This document shows positions 18,014 to 26,292 of a DNA stretch of 64,000 nt, piece after piece. Position numbers and translations under genes: made by a program. A model generated the notes under the pieces. That model was not told the DNA's origin. It searched no databases and saw only the letters and a list, made by a program, of their open reading frames with translations. The DNA lies in NCBI GenBank assembly GCA_041538025.1, contig JBGOEV010000001.1, positions 88,823-152,822 of the forward strand, read 5' to 3'. Position 1 is the stretch's first letter. Each line of letters begins with the position of its first letter. Origin of the DNA: Thermosaccharophagus gerlachensis. Lineage in GTDB: Bacteria; Armatimonadota; Fervidibacteria; Fervidibacterales; Thermosaccharophagaceae.

Positions 18014-18077
18014 AGCCAGCACCCACCTTCTGCTCATCTGAAAAAATGCTGTTGTGCTTTTAAGGCGGGTGCTGGCT
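18014..18077 (-). terminator. 11-bp inverted repeat between two isomerase genes
   Basis: AGCCAGCACCC (18014-18024) and GGGTGCTGGCT (18067-18077) are perfect complements around a 42-base loop. On the minus strand the hairpin lies 12 bases after the epimerase stop and is followed by AATTTGTTCTTG, only moderately U-rich. It could be a terminator, an mRNA-stabilising hairpin or an operator for rhaI. Confidence 0.4.
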
Positions 18078-18088
18078 TGTCTTATTGC

Positions 18089-19081
18089 TTACCTTTCAAA
18101 TGCAGCTTCAAACCTTATTTCTGATGGCTTGAATTGGAGTTTCCGAACGAACTCGCAAGCTTCCTTTGCGCCATGCTCTCTATCCATGCCACTATCTTCC
18201 CATTCAACGGAGAGGGGTCCATTATATCCGATGTTGTTAAGCGCTCTGATTATTTCCTCAAAGTTGATTCCTCCTCTTCCGGGTGAGCGGAAGTCCCAAC
18301 CTCTTCTTGGGTCCCCGAATGGTAGGTGTGATGATAGTATGCCACTGCGTCCATCAAGCGTTACGATAGCGTCCTTAACATGCATGTGGAAAATGCGGTC
18401 TGGGAACTCATAAATGAACTTCACAGGATCAACACCCTGCCAGTGCAAGTGACTCGGATCAAAGTTGAATCCGAATGCCGGATGGTAGTCAACCGCTTCA
18501 AGTGCTTTTCTTGCAGTGTGCAAGTCAAATGCTATTTCAGTGGGGTGAACTTCAAGAGCAAACTTCACACCGCATGCTTCAAACTCATCCAAGATCGGTT
18601 TCCATACCTCGGCGAACTTCTTGAAACCATCTTCAATCATCTGAGGTGGGACTGGAGGGAATGGATAGACAAGATGCCATATTGGTGAACCAGTAAATCC
18701 GTTAACCACCTGAACACCTAAATTCTTTGCAGCCCTCGCTGTAAGCTTCATCTCTTCAATAGCTCTTTCACGCACACCGTTTGGGTCGCCATCTCCCCAG
18801 ACATGCGGTGGCAAGATAGCCTTGTGGCGCTCATCAATTGGGTCAAGCACTGCCTGCCCTACCAAGTGGTTGCTTATAGCCCATACATTCAAACCATACC
18901 TTGCCAGCAGTTGTTTTCTCTCCTCGCAGTAGTTTTTATCTTCAGCAGCCTTTCGCACATCCAAATGGTCACCCCAGCACGCAAGCTCAAGACCATCATA
19001 ACCCCATTCACTCGCCTTCCTTGCGAGTGTCTCAAGAGGCATGTCAGCCCACTGACCTGTGAACAATGTCACTGGACGCAT
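18089..19081 (-). CDS. Sugar-phosphate isomerase/epimerase family TIM-barrel protein
   Basis: 330 residues of the xylose-isomerase-like/AP-endonuclease-2 superfamily. Putative metal ligands lie in FALEVHPTEIAF (Glu), FGFNFDPSHLHWQG (Asp, His), FHMHVKD (His) and LSVEWEDSGMDR (Glu). Early motifs are PLETLARKASEWGYDGLELACWGDHLD. The ATG at 19081 follows AAAGGGGAGGTGG, so the frame upstream to 19204 is excluded. Same strand as and about 136 bases upstream of rhaI. The substrate is not identifiable. Confidence 0.85.
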   Translation of the reverse strand: MRPVTLFTGQWADMPLETLARKASEWGYDGLELACWGDHLDVRKAAEDKNYCEERKQLLARYGLNVWAISNHLVGQAVLDPIDERHKAILPPHVWGDGDPNGVRERAIEEMKLTARAAKNLGVQVVNGFTGSPIWHLVYPFPPVPPQMIEDGFKKFAEVWKPILDEFEACGVKFALEVHPTEIAFDLHTARKALEAVDYHPAFGFNFDPSHLHWQGVDPVKFIYEFPDRIFHMHVKDAIVTLDGRSGILSSHLPFGDPRRGWDFRSPGRGGINFEEIIRALNNIGYNGPLSVEWEDSGMDREHGAKEACEFVRKLQFKPSEIRFEAAFER

Positions 19082-19237
19082 CCTTTCCACCTCCCCTTTC
19101 AAAGGTTGTGTTTTGTTGTGCTGATAAATATGATACGCCATGTTGAGCGCTTTGTCAAACGCGCTTTTGGTGGATGTGCGATTGGCTTGTTTCAATAAGC
19201 GCATCCTACCAAATTATTAGAGGTGCATGCGCTGTGC

Positions 19238-19265
19238 TTTACAATGAGCAAATTTGTGTTAAACT
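19238..19265 (+). promoter_or_regulatory. Candidate promoter of the str operon leader
   Basis: TTTACA (19238-19243) and TAAACT (19260-19265) are 16 bases apart. This would start a leader of roughly 300 bases before rpsL. Within it GTGGTCT (19286-19292) can pair with AGACCAC (19353-19359). No gene is supported between 19082 and 19573; a 75-residue frame at 19174-19401 has no recognisable content. Confidence 0.4.
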
Positions 19266-19422
19266 AATGTTGCGGTTGCGTAACAGTGGTCTCGTATACG
19301 CTCTAAGGCATTATCGTTCATCCACTTTAGTTATTGGCGATGGTGCTCTTGAAGACCACGAGGAGCTTAAAAGTCCTAACGATGTGCTACGGGAAGAATA
19401 ATGCGTTATCATGGTGGTCAGT

Positions 19423-19513
19423 CAGAGGGGTTGAGAGGCAGTCAGTGGTAAGGTGGTGTAGAGCACCGTAGAAGCACTTTAATGCGAGTGACTGCCTTTC
19501 GATTGCCCCTCTG
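19423..19513 (+). promoter_or_regulatory. Putative antiterminator helix / structured leader RNA upstream of rpsL
   Basis: Arm B (GAGAGGCAGTCA, 19433-19444) pairs with arm C (TGACTGCCTTTC, 19489-19500) over 12 pairs with one G-U. Just outside, arm A (CAGAGGGG, 19423-19430) pairs with arm D (CCCCTCTG, 19506-19513). Arm D is also the 5' arm of the terminator at 19503-19537, so the two structures exclude each other. The enclosed 44 bases (19445-19488) contain a small GGTG/CACC hairpin. The layout is that of an attenuator or riboregulator. The sensed signal is unknown; an r-protein of the operon is a natural candidate. Confidence 0.6.
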
Positions 19514-19537
19514 GCTTTGCCAGAGGGGCAAATTTTT
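19503..19537 (+). terminator. Intrinsic terminator upstream of rpsL
   Basis: A perfect 13-bp stem (TTGCCCCTCTGGC / GCCAGAGGGGCAA) with a TTT loop is followed by ATTTTTAG. It ends 36 bases before the rpsL start codon. It could end a short upstream RNA or act as the off-state of an attenuator. Confidence 0.8.
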
Positions 19538-19573
19538 AGTAGGACAAGATTAAGAGCAGAAGGTGATGTGACG

Positions 19574-19993
19574 ATGCCAACAATGAATCAAATAGTGAGA
19601 GGCGCTCGCAAACCAAAGAAGTATCGCTCTAAGACACCAGCGCTAAAATACAGATACAACGCCTTGAAGGGGAAAGTAGTGTATGACCCACAAGGTGCAC
19701 CTATGTTGCGTGGTGTTTGTCTTGTTGTGCGAACAATGACACCGAAGAAACCAAACTCAGCATTGCGTAAGATAGCAAAGGTGCGCTTAAGCAACAGGCG
19801 TGTCATCACAGCTTACATACCGGGAATAGGTCACAACCTGCAAGAGCACAGCGTTGTGCTTGTTAGGGGTGGACGAGTAAAAGATCTACCGGGCATAAGA
19901 TACAAGATTGTGAGGGGAGCACTTGATTGCGCTGGTGTTGAAGGGCGTAGAAAAGCACGCTCAGTTTATGGTGCTAAGCGTCCAAAGTCTTAA
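19574..19993 (+). CDS. rpsL: 30S ribosomal protein S12
   Basis: A 139-residue decoding-centre protein. The PKKPNSALRKIAKVRLSN and GRVKDLPGIRYKIVRG blocks are diagnostic, including the Lys positions where streptomycin-resistance changes occur in other bacteria; these look wild type. ATG at 19574 has AGGTGATG upstream; an upstream TTG frame runs through the terminator and is not used. There are about 12 more residues than in E. coli, in the N-terminal region before the conserved core. First gene of the translation cluster. Confidence 0.98.
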   Translation: MPTMNQIVRGARKPKKYRSKTPALKYRYNALKGKVVYDPQGAPMLRGVCLVVRTMTPKKPNSALRKIAKVRLSNRRVITAYIPGIGHNLQEHSVVLVRGGRVKDLPGIRYKIVRGALDCAGVEGRRKARSVYGAKRPKS

Positions 19994-20032
19994 TTTGATG
20001 TTACGAATTTTTGAAAGAGGTGAAGTCATGAG

Positions 20033-20506
20033 ATGCCGAGGCGAGAACCAGTCCCACCAAGAGAAATCCCGCCAGACCCTGTCTATGGGAGTGTGCTCAT
20101 CCATAAGCTGATCAATCAAATCATGCGTAAAGGAAAGAAAAGCATCGCTGAGAAAATAGTCTACGGTTCGCTATTGTTGATACATCATCGCACAAAGCGC
20201 AATCCGCTTGATATTCTTGCGAACGCTATAAGGAATGTCATGCCAGTTGTTGAGGTTCGTCCGAGGCGAGTTGGTGGTGCAACATACCAAGTGCCTATGG
20301 AAGTTCGTCCAACAAGACGAGTTAGCTTAGCGCTACGATGGCTCGCACAAGCAGCAAGACAGCGAAAAGGTAAAACAATGGCTCACAGGCTCGCTGATGA
20401 AATAATTGATGCATCCAATAACCAAGGAGGAGCTGTAAGGATAAAGGAAGAGGTCCATAGGATAGCTGAGGCAAACAGAGCATTTGCACACTACCGATGG
20501 TTCTAA
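20033..20506 (+). CDS. rpsG: 30S ribosomal protein S7
   Basis: 157 residues; the MPRREP start, INQIMRKGKKSIAEKIVY and GGATYQVPMEV blocks identify S7, which nucleates assembly of the 3' domain of 16S rRNA. GAAAGAGGTGAAG precedes the start. It lies between rpsL and fusA as in most str operons; in E. coli S7 represses this operon. Confidence 0.98.
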   Translation: MPRREPVPPREIPPDPVYGSVLIHKLINQIMRKGKKSIAEKIVYGSLLLIHHRTKRNPLDILANAIRNVMPVVEVRPRRVGGATYQVPMEVRPTRRVSLALRWLAQAARQRKGKTMAHRLADEIIDASNNQGGAVRIKEEVHRIAEANRAFAHYRWF

Positions 20507-20531
20507 GCCCGGAGAGACGGTGGTATATGTC

Positions 20532-22697
20532 ATGAGTAAAGTTGAAGAAAAAGTGCCACTTGAGAGGACGAGAAACATAGGTATAGTCGCTCATATAGAT
20601 GCGGGTAAGACAACGACTACCGAGAGGATTTTGTTCTACACAGGGCGCGTCCATCGTATAGGGGAAGTAGATGAAGGAACTGCAACGATGGATTGGATGC
20701 AGCAGGAAAAAGAAAGGGGTATCACTATAACCTCTGCAGCAACAACATGCTATTGGAGAAGGAAGATAGATGGTGAAGAGAAGCTGTTCAGGATTAACCT
20801 GATTGATACACCAGGGCATGTGGATTTTACAGTTGAGGTTGAGAGGTCTTTAAGAGTCCTTGATGGCGCTGTGGTTATCCTATGCGGAGTTGGTGGAGTG
20901 CAACCGCAAACTGAAACAGTTTGGCGGCAGGCAAACAAATACAATGTGCCGAGGATTGCTTACATAAACAAGCTGGACAGGACAGGTGCTGACTTTCATT
21001 CAGTAGTTCATCAGATGCGTGAACGCTTGAAATGCAAGGCTGTTCTCATTCAAATACCCATTGGGCAGGAAGAGAACTTCAGGGGCGTTGTAGATCTTGT
21101 TGAATATCAGGCTATCTACTGGGAGGATGAACTTGGGACTGTAATTCGTAGGTGTCCTATACCTGAGAGCATAGAGCCTATAGCTGAAATCTTCAGAAAA
21201 GCTTTGATTGAGTGGATCGCTGAAATAGACGATGAGGTCCTTGAAAGATATCTTGAAGAAGGAACAGTTGATCCGCAACTCTTTAGAAACGCAATAAGAA
21301 GGCACACGCTAAACGGCAATATTGTTCCTGTCATTTGTGGTGCCAGCCTTCAAAATAAAGGTGTTCAACCATTGCTCGATGCTATAGTTGATTACTTGCC
21401 ATCGCCTTTGGATATAGGTTTTGTTGAAGGTGTTAATCCGAAGACGGGAGAGAAAATAAGAAGGCGCTTGGTTAGAGAAGAGCCGTTTTGTGCGTTGGCT
21501 TTCAAGATTCAAACAGATCCGTATGTTGGACGGTTAACATATGTTCGTGTTTACAGTGGCGCAATTAGTGCAGGGGATGTAGTTTACAACTTTTCAAGAG
21601 ATTGTAAGGAAAGGGTTTCGCGGATATTGCGTATGCATGCCAATTATAGGGAGGAAGTTGATGAGGCAGTTGCTGGAGATATTGTTGCGCTGGTTGGTCT
21701 AAGAAATACGTTTACAGGAGACACAATAGGCGATATAAAACACCCAATTCTGCTTGAACACATAGAGTTTCCAGAACCTGTGATCATGAAGGCTGTTGAA
21801 CCAAAGACGAAGGCTGAGGAAGAAAAACTGATGCAAGCGCTTCAAAAGCTTGTTCATGAGGATCCAACGCTTTTACTAAAATTTGATAGGGAAACTGGTC
21901 AAACTATACTGGCTGGGATGGGGGAGCTTCATCTTGAAATAGCTGAAGATAGATTGCGGAGAGAATTTGGAGTGGAAGCAAGGTTCGGGCAACCCCAAGT
22001 TGCTTATCAAGAAACAATTCTTAACTCTGCTATAGGGGAAGGCAAGTATATCCGCCAAACAGGCGGGAGAGGGCAATATGGGCATGTAGTGTTGCTGGTG
22101 GAACCGAAGAAGGGGAAAGGTTTAGAATTTGAAAATATGATAAAAGGTGGGGTAATTCCTGATGCTTTTATCCCAGCTATTGAAGCTGGTGTTAAGGAAG
22201 CAGCTGATAGAGGTGTTTTAGCTGGGTATCCTGTCGTGGATATTAAGGTGTCTTTGATTGACGGTTCTTATCACGAGGTTGATTCGTCTGAAGTTGCGTT
22301 TAAACTTGCAGCGATGATGGCTTTCAAAAATGCTTGCAGAAAAGCCAAAATGACGCTCCTTGAGCCAATAATGAAGCTTGAGATTATAACTCCAAAGGAG
22401 TATATTGGAGATGTTTTGGCGGATTTAAATTCAAGGAGGGCATCAATCAAAGGTATGAGGGAAGGCGTTGGAGAAGTGTATATCATTGATGCAGAGGTTC
22501 CATTAGCTGAGGTTTTTGGCTATGCTACACAACTTCGTTCGTTGACACAAGGGAGGGCAATTTATACTATGGAGCCAAGCCATTACGCTGTAGTCCCTCA
22601 GGATGTGGCTAAACAGATCATATTGAAGCGTGGTTACGGTTCTCTTGACATCTATTTGCCCATGATGGATAACGAAGCGATTGGCACAAGAACTTGA
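20532..22697 (+). CDS. fusA: Elongation factor G
   Basis: A translocation GTPase of about 721 residues. All canonical motifs are present: AHIDAGKTTTT (P-loop, residues 20-30), RGITITSAATT (switch I), DTPGHVDF (switch II with the catalytic His) and NKLD. Domain IV contains RQTGGRGQYGHVVL and SYHEVDSSEVAFK. ATG 20532 chosen because the N-terminus then matches the family; the upstream frame overlaps rpsG. This is the standard EF-G, in contrast to the paralogue at 28.1 kb. tuf does not follow. Confidence 0.98.
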   Translation: MSKVEEKVPLERTRNIGIVAHIDAGKTTTTERILFYTGRVHRIGEVDEGTATMDWMQQEKERGITITSAATTCYWRRKIDGEEKLFRINLIDTPGHVDFTVEVERSLRVLDGAVVILCGVGGVQPQTETVWRQANKYNVPRIAYINKLDRTGADFHSVVHQMRERLKCKAVLIQIPIGQEENFRGVVDLVEYQAIYWEDELGTVIRRCPIPESIEPIAEIFRKALIEWIAEIDDEVLERYLEEGTVDPQLFRNAIRRHTLNGNIVPVICGASLQNKGVQPLLDAIVDYLPSPLDIGFVEGVNPKTGEKIRRRLVREEPFCALAFKIQTDPYVGRLTYVRVYSGAISAGDVVYNFSRDCKERVSRILRMHANYREEVDEAVAGDIVALVGLRNTFTGDTIGDIKHPILLEHIEFPEPVIMKAVEPKTKAEEEKLMQALQKLVHEDPTLLLKFDRETGQTILAGMGELHLEIAEDRLRREFGVEARFGQPQVAYQETILNSAIGEGKYIRQTGGRGQYGHVVLLVEPKKGKGLEFENMIKGGVIPDAFIPAIEAGVKEAADRGVLAGYPVVDIKVSLIDGSYHEVDSSEVAFKLAAMMAFKNACRKAKMTLLEPIMKLEIITPKEYIGDVLADLNSRRASIKGMREGVGEVYIIDAEVPLAEVFGYATQLRSLTQGRAIYTMEPSHYAVVPQDVAKQIILKRGYGSLDIYLPMMDNEAIGTRT

Positions 22698-22721
22698 CAA
22701 ATGGAGGGGAGAAAATAAAAC

Positions 22722-23030
22722 ATGCCAGCTGAACGCATCCGAATAAAATTGAAAGCTTTTGACCATAAATTGATAGATAAATCGGCTCAGGATATCGTTA
22801 GGGTTGCCCGTGAGACTGGTGCGAAGGTCCGCGGACCTATACCGTTGCCGACTGATAGGAAAGTTTGGTGCGTCATTCGTTCACCGTTTATTGACAAGGA
22901 GTCTATGGAGCATTTTGAAATGAGAATCCATAAGCGGCTAATTGATGTGATTGGAGCAACGCCTAAAACGATTGAAGAACTCAGTAAACTTGATTTGCCA
23001 AGTGGGGTTGATATTGAGATCAAGCTGTAA
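22722..23030 (+). CDS. rpsJ: 30S ribosomal protein S10
   Basis: 102 residues, normal length; the segments IRIKLKAFDHKLID, GPIPLPT and RIHKRLIDVIGATPKT are diagnostic. S10 is also the NusE antitermination factor. It follows fusA by 24 bases, where tuf is usually found. ATGGAGGGG binding site. Confidence 0.98.
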   Translation: MPAERIRIKLKAFDHKLIDKSAQDIVRVARETGAKVRGPIPLPTDRKVWCVIRSPFIDKESMEHFEMRIHKRLIDVIGATPKTIEELSKLDLPSGVDIEIKL

Positions 23031-23044
23031 GCGGGGGATCTGAG

Positions 23045-23674
23045 ATGAGCGCTCTTATCAAGGCAATAATTGGACGAAAAGTTGGAATGACTTCCATTTT
23101 TTCACCTAATGGGCAGCACATACCTGTGACAGTGATACAGGCAGGTCCGTGTTATGTTGTTCAAAGGAAAACTGTTCAAAAGGATGGGTATTCTGCCATT
23201 CAAGTTGGTTATCTGCCGATCAAAGAAAAGAAGGTAAACAAGGCTTTGTTAGGTCATTTTAAGAAGGCACGGCTTCAACCTTTGCGCTTTCTATGCGAAT
23301 TCCGCGTCCCTGAAGAAATGGATATTGAGGTTGGGACAAAAATAACAGTTGAAGCATTTGAACCAGGAGACATCGTGAAAGTGACCGGAACTTCAAAAGG
23401 AAGAGGATTTGCAGGCGTAATGAAACGGTGGGGCATGAGCGGTCAAAGAGATTCACATGGTTCAAGGTATCATCGACAGCCTGCATCGCTTGGACCTCAA
23501 GGTCCTCAGCGAGTTTTTAAAGGTCACCGAATGCCGGGCAGATATGGTGGAAAAACAGTAACAATTCGTGGTTTAACAGTTGTGGATATTGATCCCGAAA
23601 ACCATTTGTTGTTGATAAAAGGGAGTGTGCCTGGCTGGAGAGGAAGCTTGGTTAAGATACAAGCAGAAAAGTAG
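23045..23674 (+). CDS. rplC: 50S ribosomal protein L3
   Basis: 209 residues, usual length. GRKVGMTSIF at the start and VTGTSKGRGFAGVMKRWGMSGQRDSHGS plus HRMPGRYGG identify L3, one of the first proteins to bind 23S rRNA. 14 bases after rpsJ. Confidence 0.98.
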   Translation: MSALIKAIIGRKVGMTSIFSPNGQHIPVTVIQAGPCYVVQRKTVQKDGYSAIQVGYLPIKEKKVNKALLGHFKKARLQPLRFLCEFRVPEEMDIEVGTKITVEAFEPGDIVKVTGTSKGRGFAGVMKRWGMSGQRDSHGSRYHRQPASLGPQGPQRVFKGHRMPGRYGGKTVTIRGLTVVDIDPENHLLLIKGSVPGWRGSLVKIQAEK

Positions 23675-23684
23675 GTGATTTCGC

Positions 23685-24311
23685 ATGGATATCCCAGTGT
23701 ATAACATTCAAGGCGAGAAAGTTGGTGTTTATACTATACCAGATGAGTGGTTAAATGTCAAAATAAACAAAGCGTTAATACACCAAGTCGTTGTATCGCA
23801 TCTTTCAAATAAGCGTCAAGGGACTCATTCAACAAAGACGAGAGGCGAAGTTAGAGGCGGAGGTAGAAAGCCTTGGCCTCAAAAGGGGACGGGAAGGGCA
23901 AGACAAGGTTCAATTAGAGCTCCACAATGGCGTGGTGGTGGGAAAGTTCATACTCCAAAGCCCCTTGACTGGGACATGAAAATTAACAAGCAAATGCGAA
24001 AAAAAGCAATAAAATATGCTTGGATTGACAAGATAAGAAACGGTAATGTCGTTTTGATTGACAACTTGGTTTTTGAAGAACCTAAAACAAAGCGGATGTA
24101 TCAACTTCTTCAAAAACTGAATATAGTTGACAACAAAGTTTTGCTACTGATGAGGAACTTCGACAGGAATGTGTATTTATCTGCAAGGAATTTGCAAAAT
24201 GTATACATGTTGCCATACCATCAACCATCGGCATATGATTTAATTAATGCCGAAAAGATATTGACAACATGCGATGCAATGGATGTCATAAAGGAGAGGA
24301 TCGCACCATGA
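23685..24311 (+). CDS. rplD: 50S ribosomal protein L4
   Basis: 208 residues. The tunnel-loop block KTRGEVRGGGRKPWPQKGTGRARQGSIRAPQWRGGG is diagnostic. In E. coli L4 represses the S10 operon; I see no leader for such control here, since rpsJ follows fusA directly. Its stop overlaps the rplW start (ATGA). Confidence 0.97.
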   Translation: MDIPVYNIQGEKVGVYTIPDEWLNVKINKALIHQVVVSHLSNKRQGTHSTKTRGEVRGGGRKPWPQKGTGRARQGSIRAPQWRGGGKVHTPKPLDWDMKINKQMRKKAIKYAWIDKIRNGNVVLIDNLVFEEPKTKRMYQLLQKLNIVDNKVLLLMRNFDRNVYLSARNLQNVYMLPYHQPSAYDLINAEKILTTCDAMDVIKERIAP

Positions 24312-24610
24312 CCAACATTCGTAGAGACCCAACTAACATACTGATATGCCCAATATTAACGGAAAAAAGCGCAAAACTTGCTGCTGAGCTGAATCAATAC
24401 ACGTTCAAGGTAAGATTAGATGCCACAAAGCCAGAAATTAAGCAAGCTGTCGAGAAGTTGTTCGACGTTGATGTTGAGTGGGTCAACACGATGATTGTAA
24501 AGGGGAAGCAGAAGGGGATAAGATGGTTGAACCGTGGGAGAACACCAAGATGGAAGAAAGCTATAGTAAAGGTAAAGGAAGGGCAAAAAATAGGGTTATT
24601 TGAAGTTTAA
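24308..24610 (+). CDS. rplW: 50S ribosomal protein L23
   Basis: 100 residues at the tunnel exit, a docking site for SRP and trigger factor. PILTEKSAKLAAELNQYTFKV and the late KKAIVKV strand fit L23. ATG at 24308 overlaps the rplD stop and has AAGGAGAGG upstream; an earlier frame start at 24269 lies inside rplD and is unlikely. Confidence 0.97.
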   Translation: MTNIRRDPTNILICPILTEKSAKLAAELNQYTFKVRLDATKPEIKQAVEKLFDVDVEWVNTMIVKGKQKGIRWLNRGRTPRWKKAIVKVKEGQKIGLFEV

Positions 24611-24625
24611 TTTGGAGGGATAGCC

Positions 24626-25489
24626 ATGCCAATAAAACAGAAAAAGCCAGTCACACCTGGACAAAGGTTTATGACGGTCTCAACTTTTGAGGAAATAACG
24701 AAGGAAGAGCCAGAAAAATCGCTAATTATACCGTTGAAAAAGCACTCTGGGCGGAATAATCAAGGTAAAGTTACAGTCCGCTTTAGGGGTGGGGGAAATA
24801 AGCGATTTTACCGCATAATTGACTTTAAGAGGGACAAAGACGGTATTCCTGCGAAGGTTATAGCTATTGAATATGACCCGAACAGATCGGCAAGGATTGC
24901 ATTGCTTGAATACGCAGACGGGGAAAAAAGATACATTTTATGGCCTGAAGGGGTGAAAGTTGGGGATATACTCATGTCTGGAGAAGATGCAGAGATACGC
25001 CCTGGAAACGCTTTGCCACTTGAAAAAATTCCAGACGGGACTTTTATCCATAACATAGAGCTTGAACCTGGCAAAGGAGGACAACTTGTAAGAGCAGCAG
25101 GCACAGCTGCACAGCTTATGGCAAAAGAAGGCAAATATGCGCATGTTAAATTGCCATCTGGAGAGGTTCGTTTGATCAATATCAAGTGCAAAGCTACAGT
25201 CGGTAGGGTTGGAAATGTTGACCATGAGTTAATACTGATAGGAAAAGCAGGTCGAGCAAGGCATATGGGTTGGAGACCACATGTTAGAGGTAAAGCTATG
25301 AATGTTGATGATCATCCACACGGTGGAGGAGAGGGGAAAGCGCCAATCGGTATGCCTGCTCCAAAGTCACCTTGGGGGTGGATAACTTTAGGCGTGAAAA
25401 CAAGGAAGCCAAGGAAACCTTCAAACAAGTTCATTGTGAAGAGAAGAAGGATCGGGTATGGTGATAGAAGGTTGAAAGAGCAAAGGTAA
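24626..25489 (+). CDS. rplB: 50S ribosomal protein L2
   Basis: 287 residues, near the usual 275. The peptidyl-transferase-proximal block RPHVRGKAMNVDDHPHGGGEGKAPIG, with its conserved His, is present, and KKHSGRNNQGKVTVRFRGGG is near the start. Confidence 0.98.
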   Translation: MPIKQKKPVTPGQRFMTVSTFEEITKEEPEKSLIIPLKKHSGRNNQGKVTVRFRGGGNKRFYRIIDFKRDKDGIPAKVIAIEYDPNRSARIALLEYADGEKRYILWPEGVKVGDILMSGEDAEIRPGNALPLEKIPDGTFIHNIELEPGKGGQLVRAAGTAAQLMAKEGKYAHVKLPSGEVRLINIKCKATVGRVGNVDHELILIGKAGRARHMGWRPHVRGKAMNVDDHPHGGGEGKAPIGMPAPKSPWGWITLGVKTRKPRKPSNKFIVKRRRIGYGDRRLKEQR

Positions 25490-25517
25490 TCCCGTTTGCT
25501 TTCAGGAGGTGAGCAAC

Positions 25518-25802
25518 GTGGGACGTTCTTTGAAGAAAGGTCCATACTGCGATCCAAAGCTTCTTGAAAAAATAAGAGAGATGAACCGCACAGGGGTTAA
25601 GCAAGTCATAAGGACATGGTCACGGCGCTCAACGATTTTTCCTGAAATGGTGGGACATACTATAGCAGTTTATGATGGAAGAAGACATGTTCCCATTTAC
25701 ATTACGGAGGCAATGGTGGGGCATAAACTTGGAGAATTTGCTCCAACGAGGACACATAGAAAGCATGGCGAACCTACCGAGCGTTCAACAGCACTGAAGT
25801 AA
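25518..25802 (+). CDS. rpsS: 30S ribosomal protein S19
   Basis: 94 residues. GRSLKKGPYCDPKL and the ITEAMVGHKLGEFAPTRTHRKHG block are diagnostic. The GTG at 25518 is chosen because AGGAGGTGAG lies just upstream; an in-frame GTG at 25509 overlaps that site. Confidence 0.97.
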   Translation: MGRSLKKGPYCDPKLLEKIREMNRTGVKQVIRTWSRRSTIFPEMVGHTIAVYDGRRHVPIYITEAMVGHKLGEFAPTRTHRKHGEPTERSTALK

Positions 25803-25821
25803 TGAGAGAAGGTGAGTTGTA

Positions 25822-26181
25822 ATGAACGAGGTAGAAAGTGAAGTCAAGGAGGTAAAAAGTGTCGGGCGGTATATTCGTGTTTCTCCAAGGAAAGCTCGTA
25901 GAGTAGCTGAATTAATTAAGGGAAAGCAAGTTGAAGAAGCAGCAAATATTTTGCTAATGACTCCATCCAAACCAGCAAAGTATATTTACAAACTGCTTAA
26001 ATGTGCCATTGGAAACGCTGAAAATGACTACAACCTTGATAGCGAGAGGTTGTATGTAGCAAATGTCATCGTAGATCAAGGTCCAATGCTGAAACGCTGG
26101 ATACCAAGGGCAAGAGGCAGAGCAGATAGAATACGCAAGCGGACAAGTCACATAACGGTGGTGATTAGGTCAGTTGATTAA
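25822..26181 (+). CDS. rplV: 50S ribosomal protein L22
   Basis: 119 residues. RVSPRKARRVAELIKGKQVEEA and the tunnel hairpin with RWIPRARGRADRIRKRTSHI are typical. A gap of 111 bases follows before rpsC, unusually long for this operon, with no obvious gene or terminator in it. Confidence 0.97.
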   Translation: MNEVESEVKEVKSVGRYIRVSPRKARRVAELIKGKQVEEAANILLMTPSKPAKYIYKLLKCAIGNAENDYNLDSERLYVANVIVDQGPMLKRWIPRARGRADRIRKRTSHITVVIRSVD

Positions 26182-26292
26182 AGTAAGACATAAAGGCAAA
26201 TTGCTGTCTCTAAACCGCTGTTTTGGACGGAAGGGTGAAGTAAAGAGATTTCAAAGCTAAAAAACCATAAAACGGCAAAAGGGGAGAGGGTT

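Noticed and set aside
19174..19401. 75-residue frame in the rpsL upstream region
   Set aside because: No ribosome binding site, no recognisable protein, and it overlaps the candidate promoter and leader RNA.
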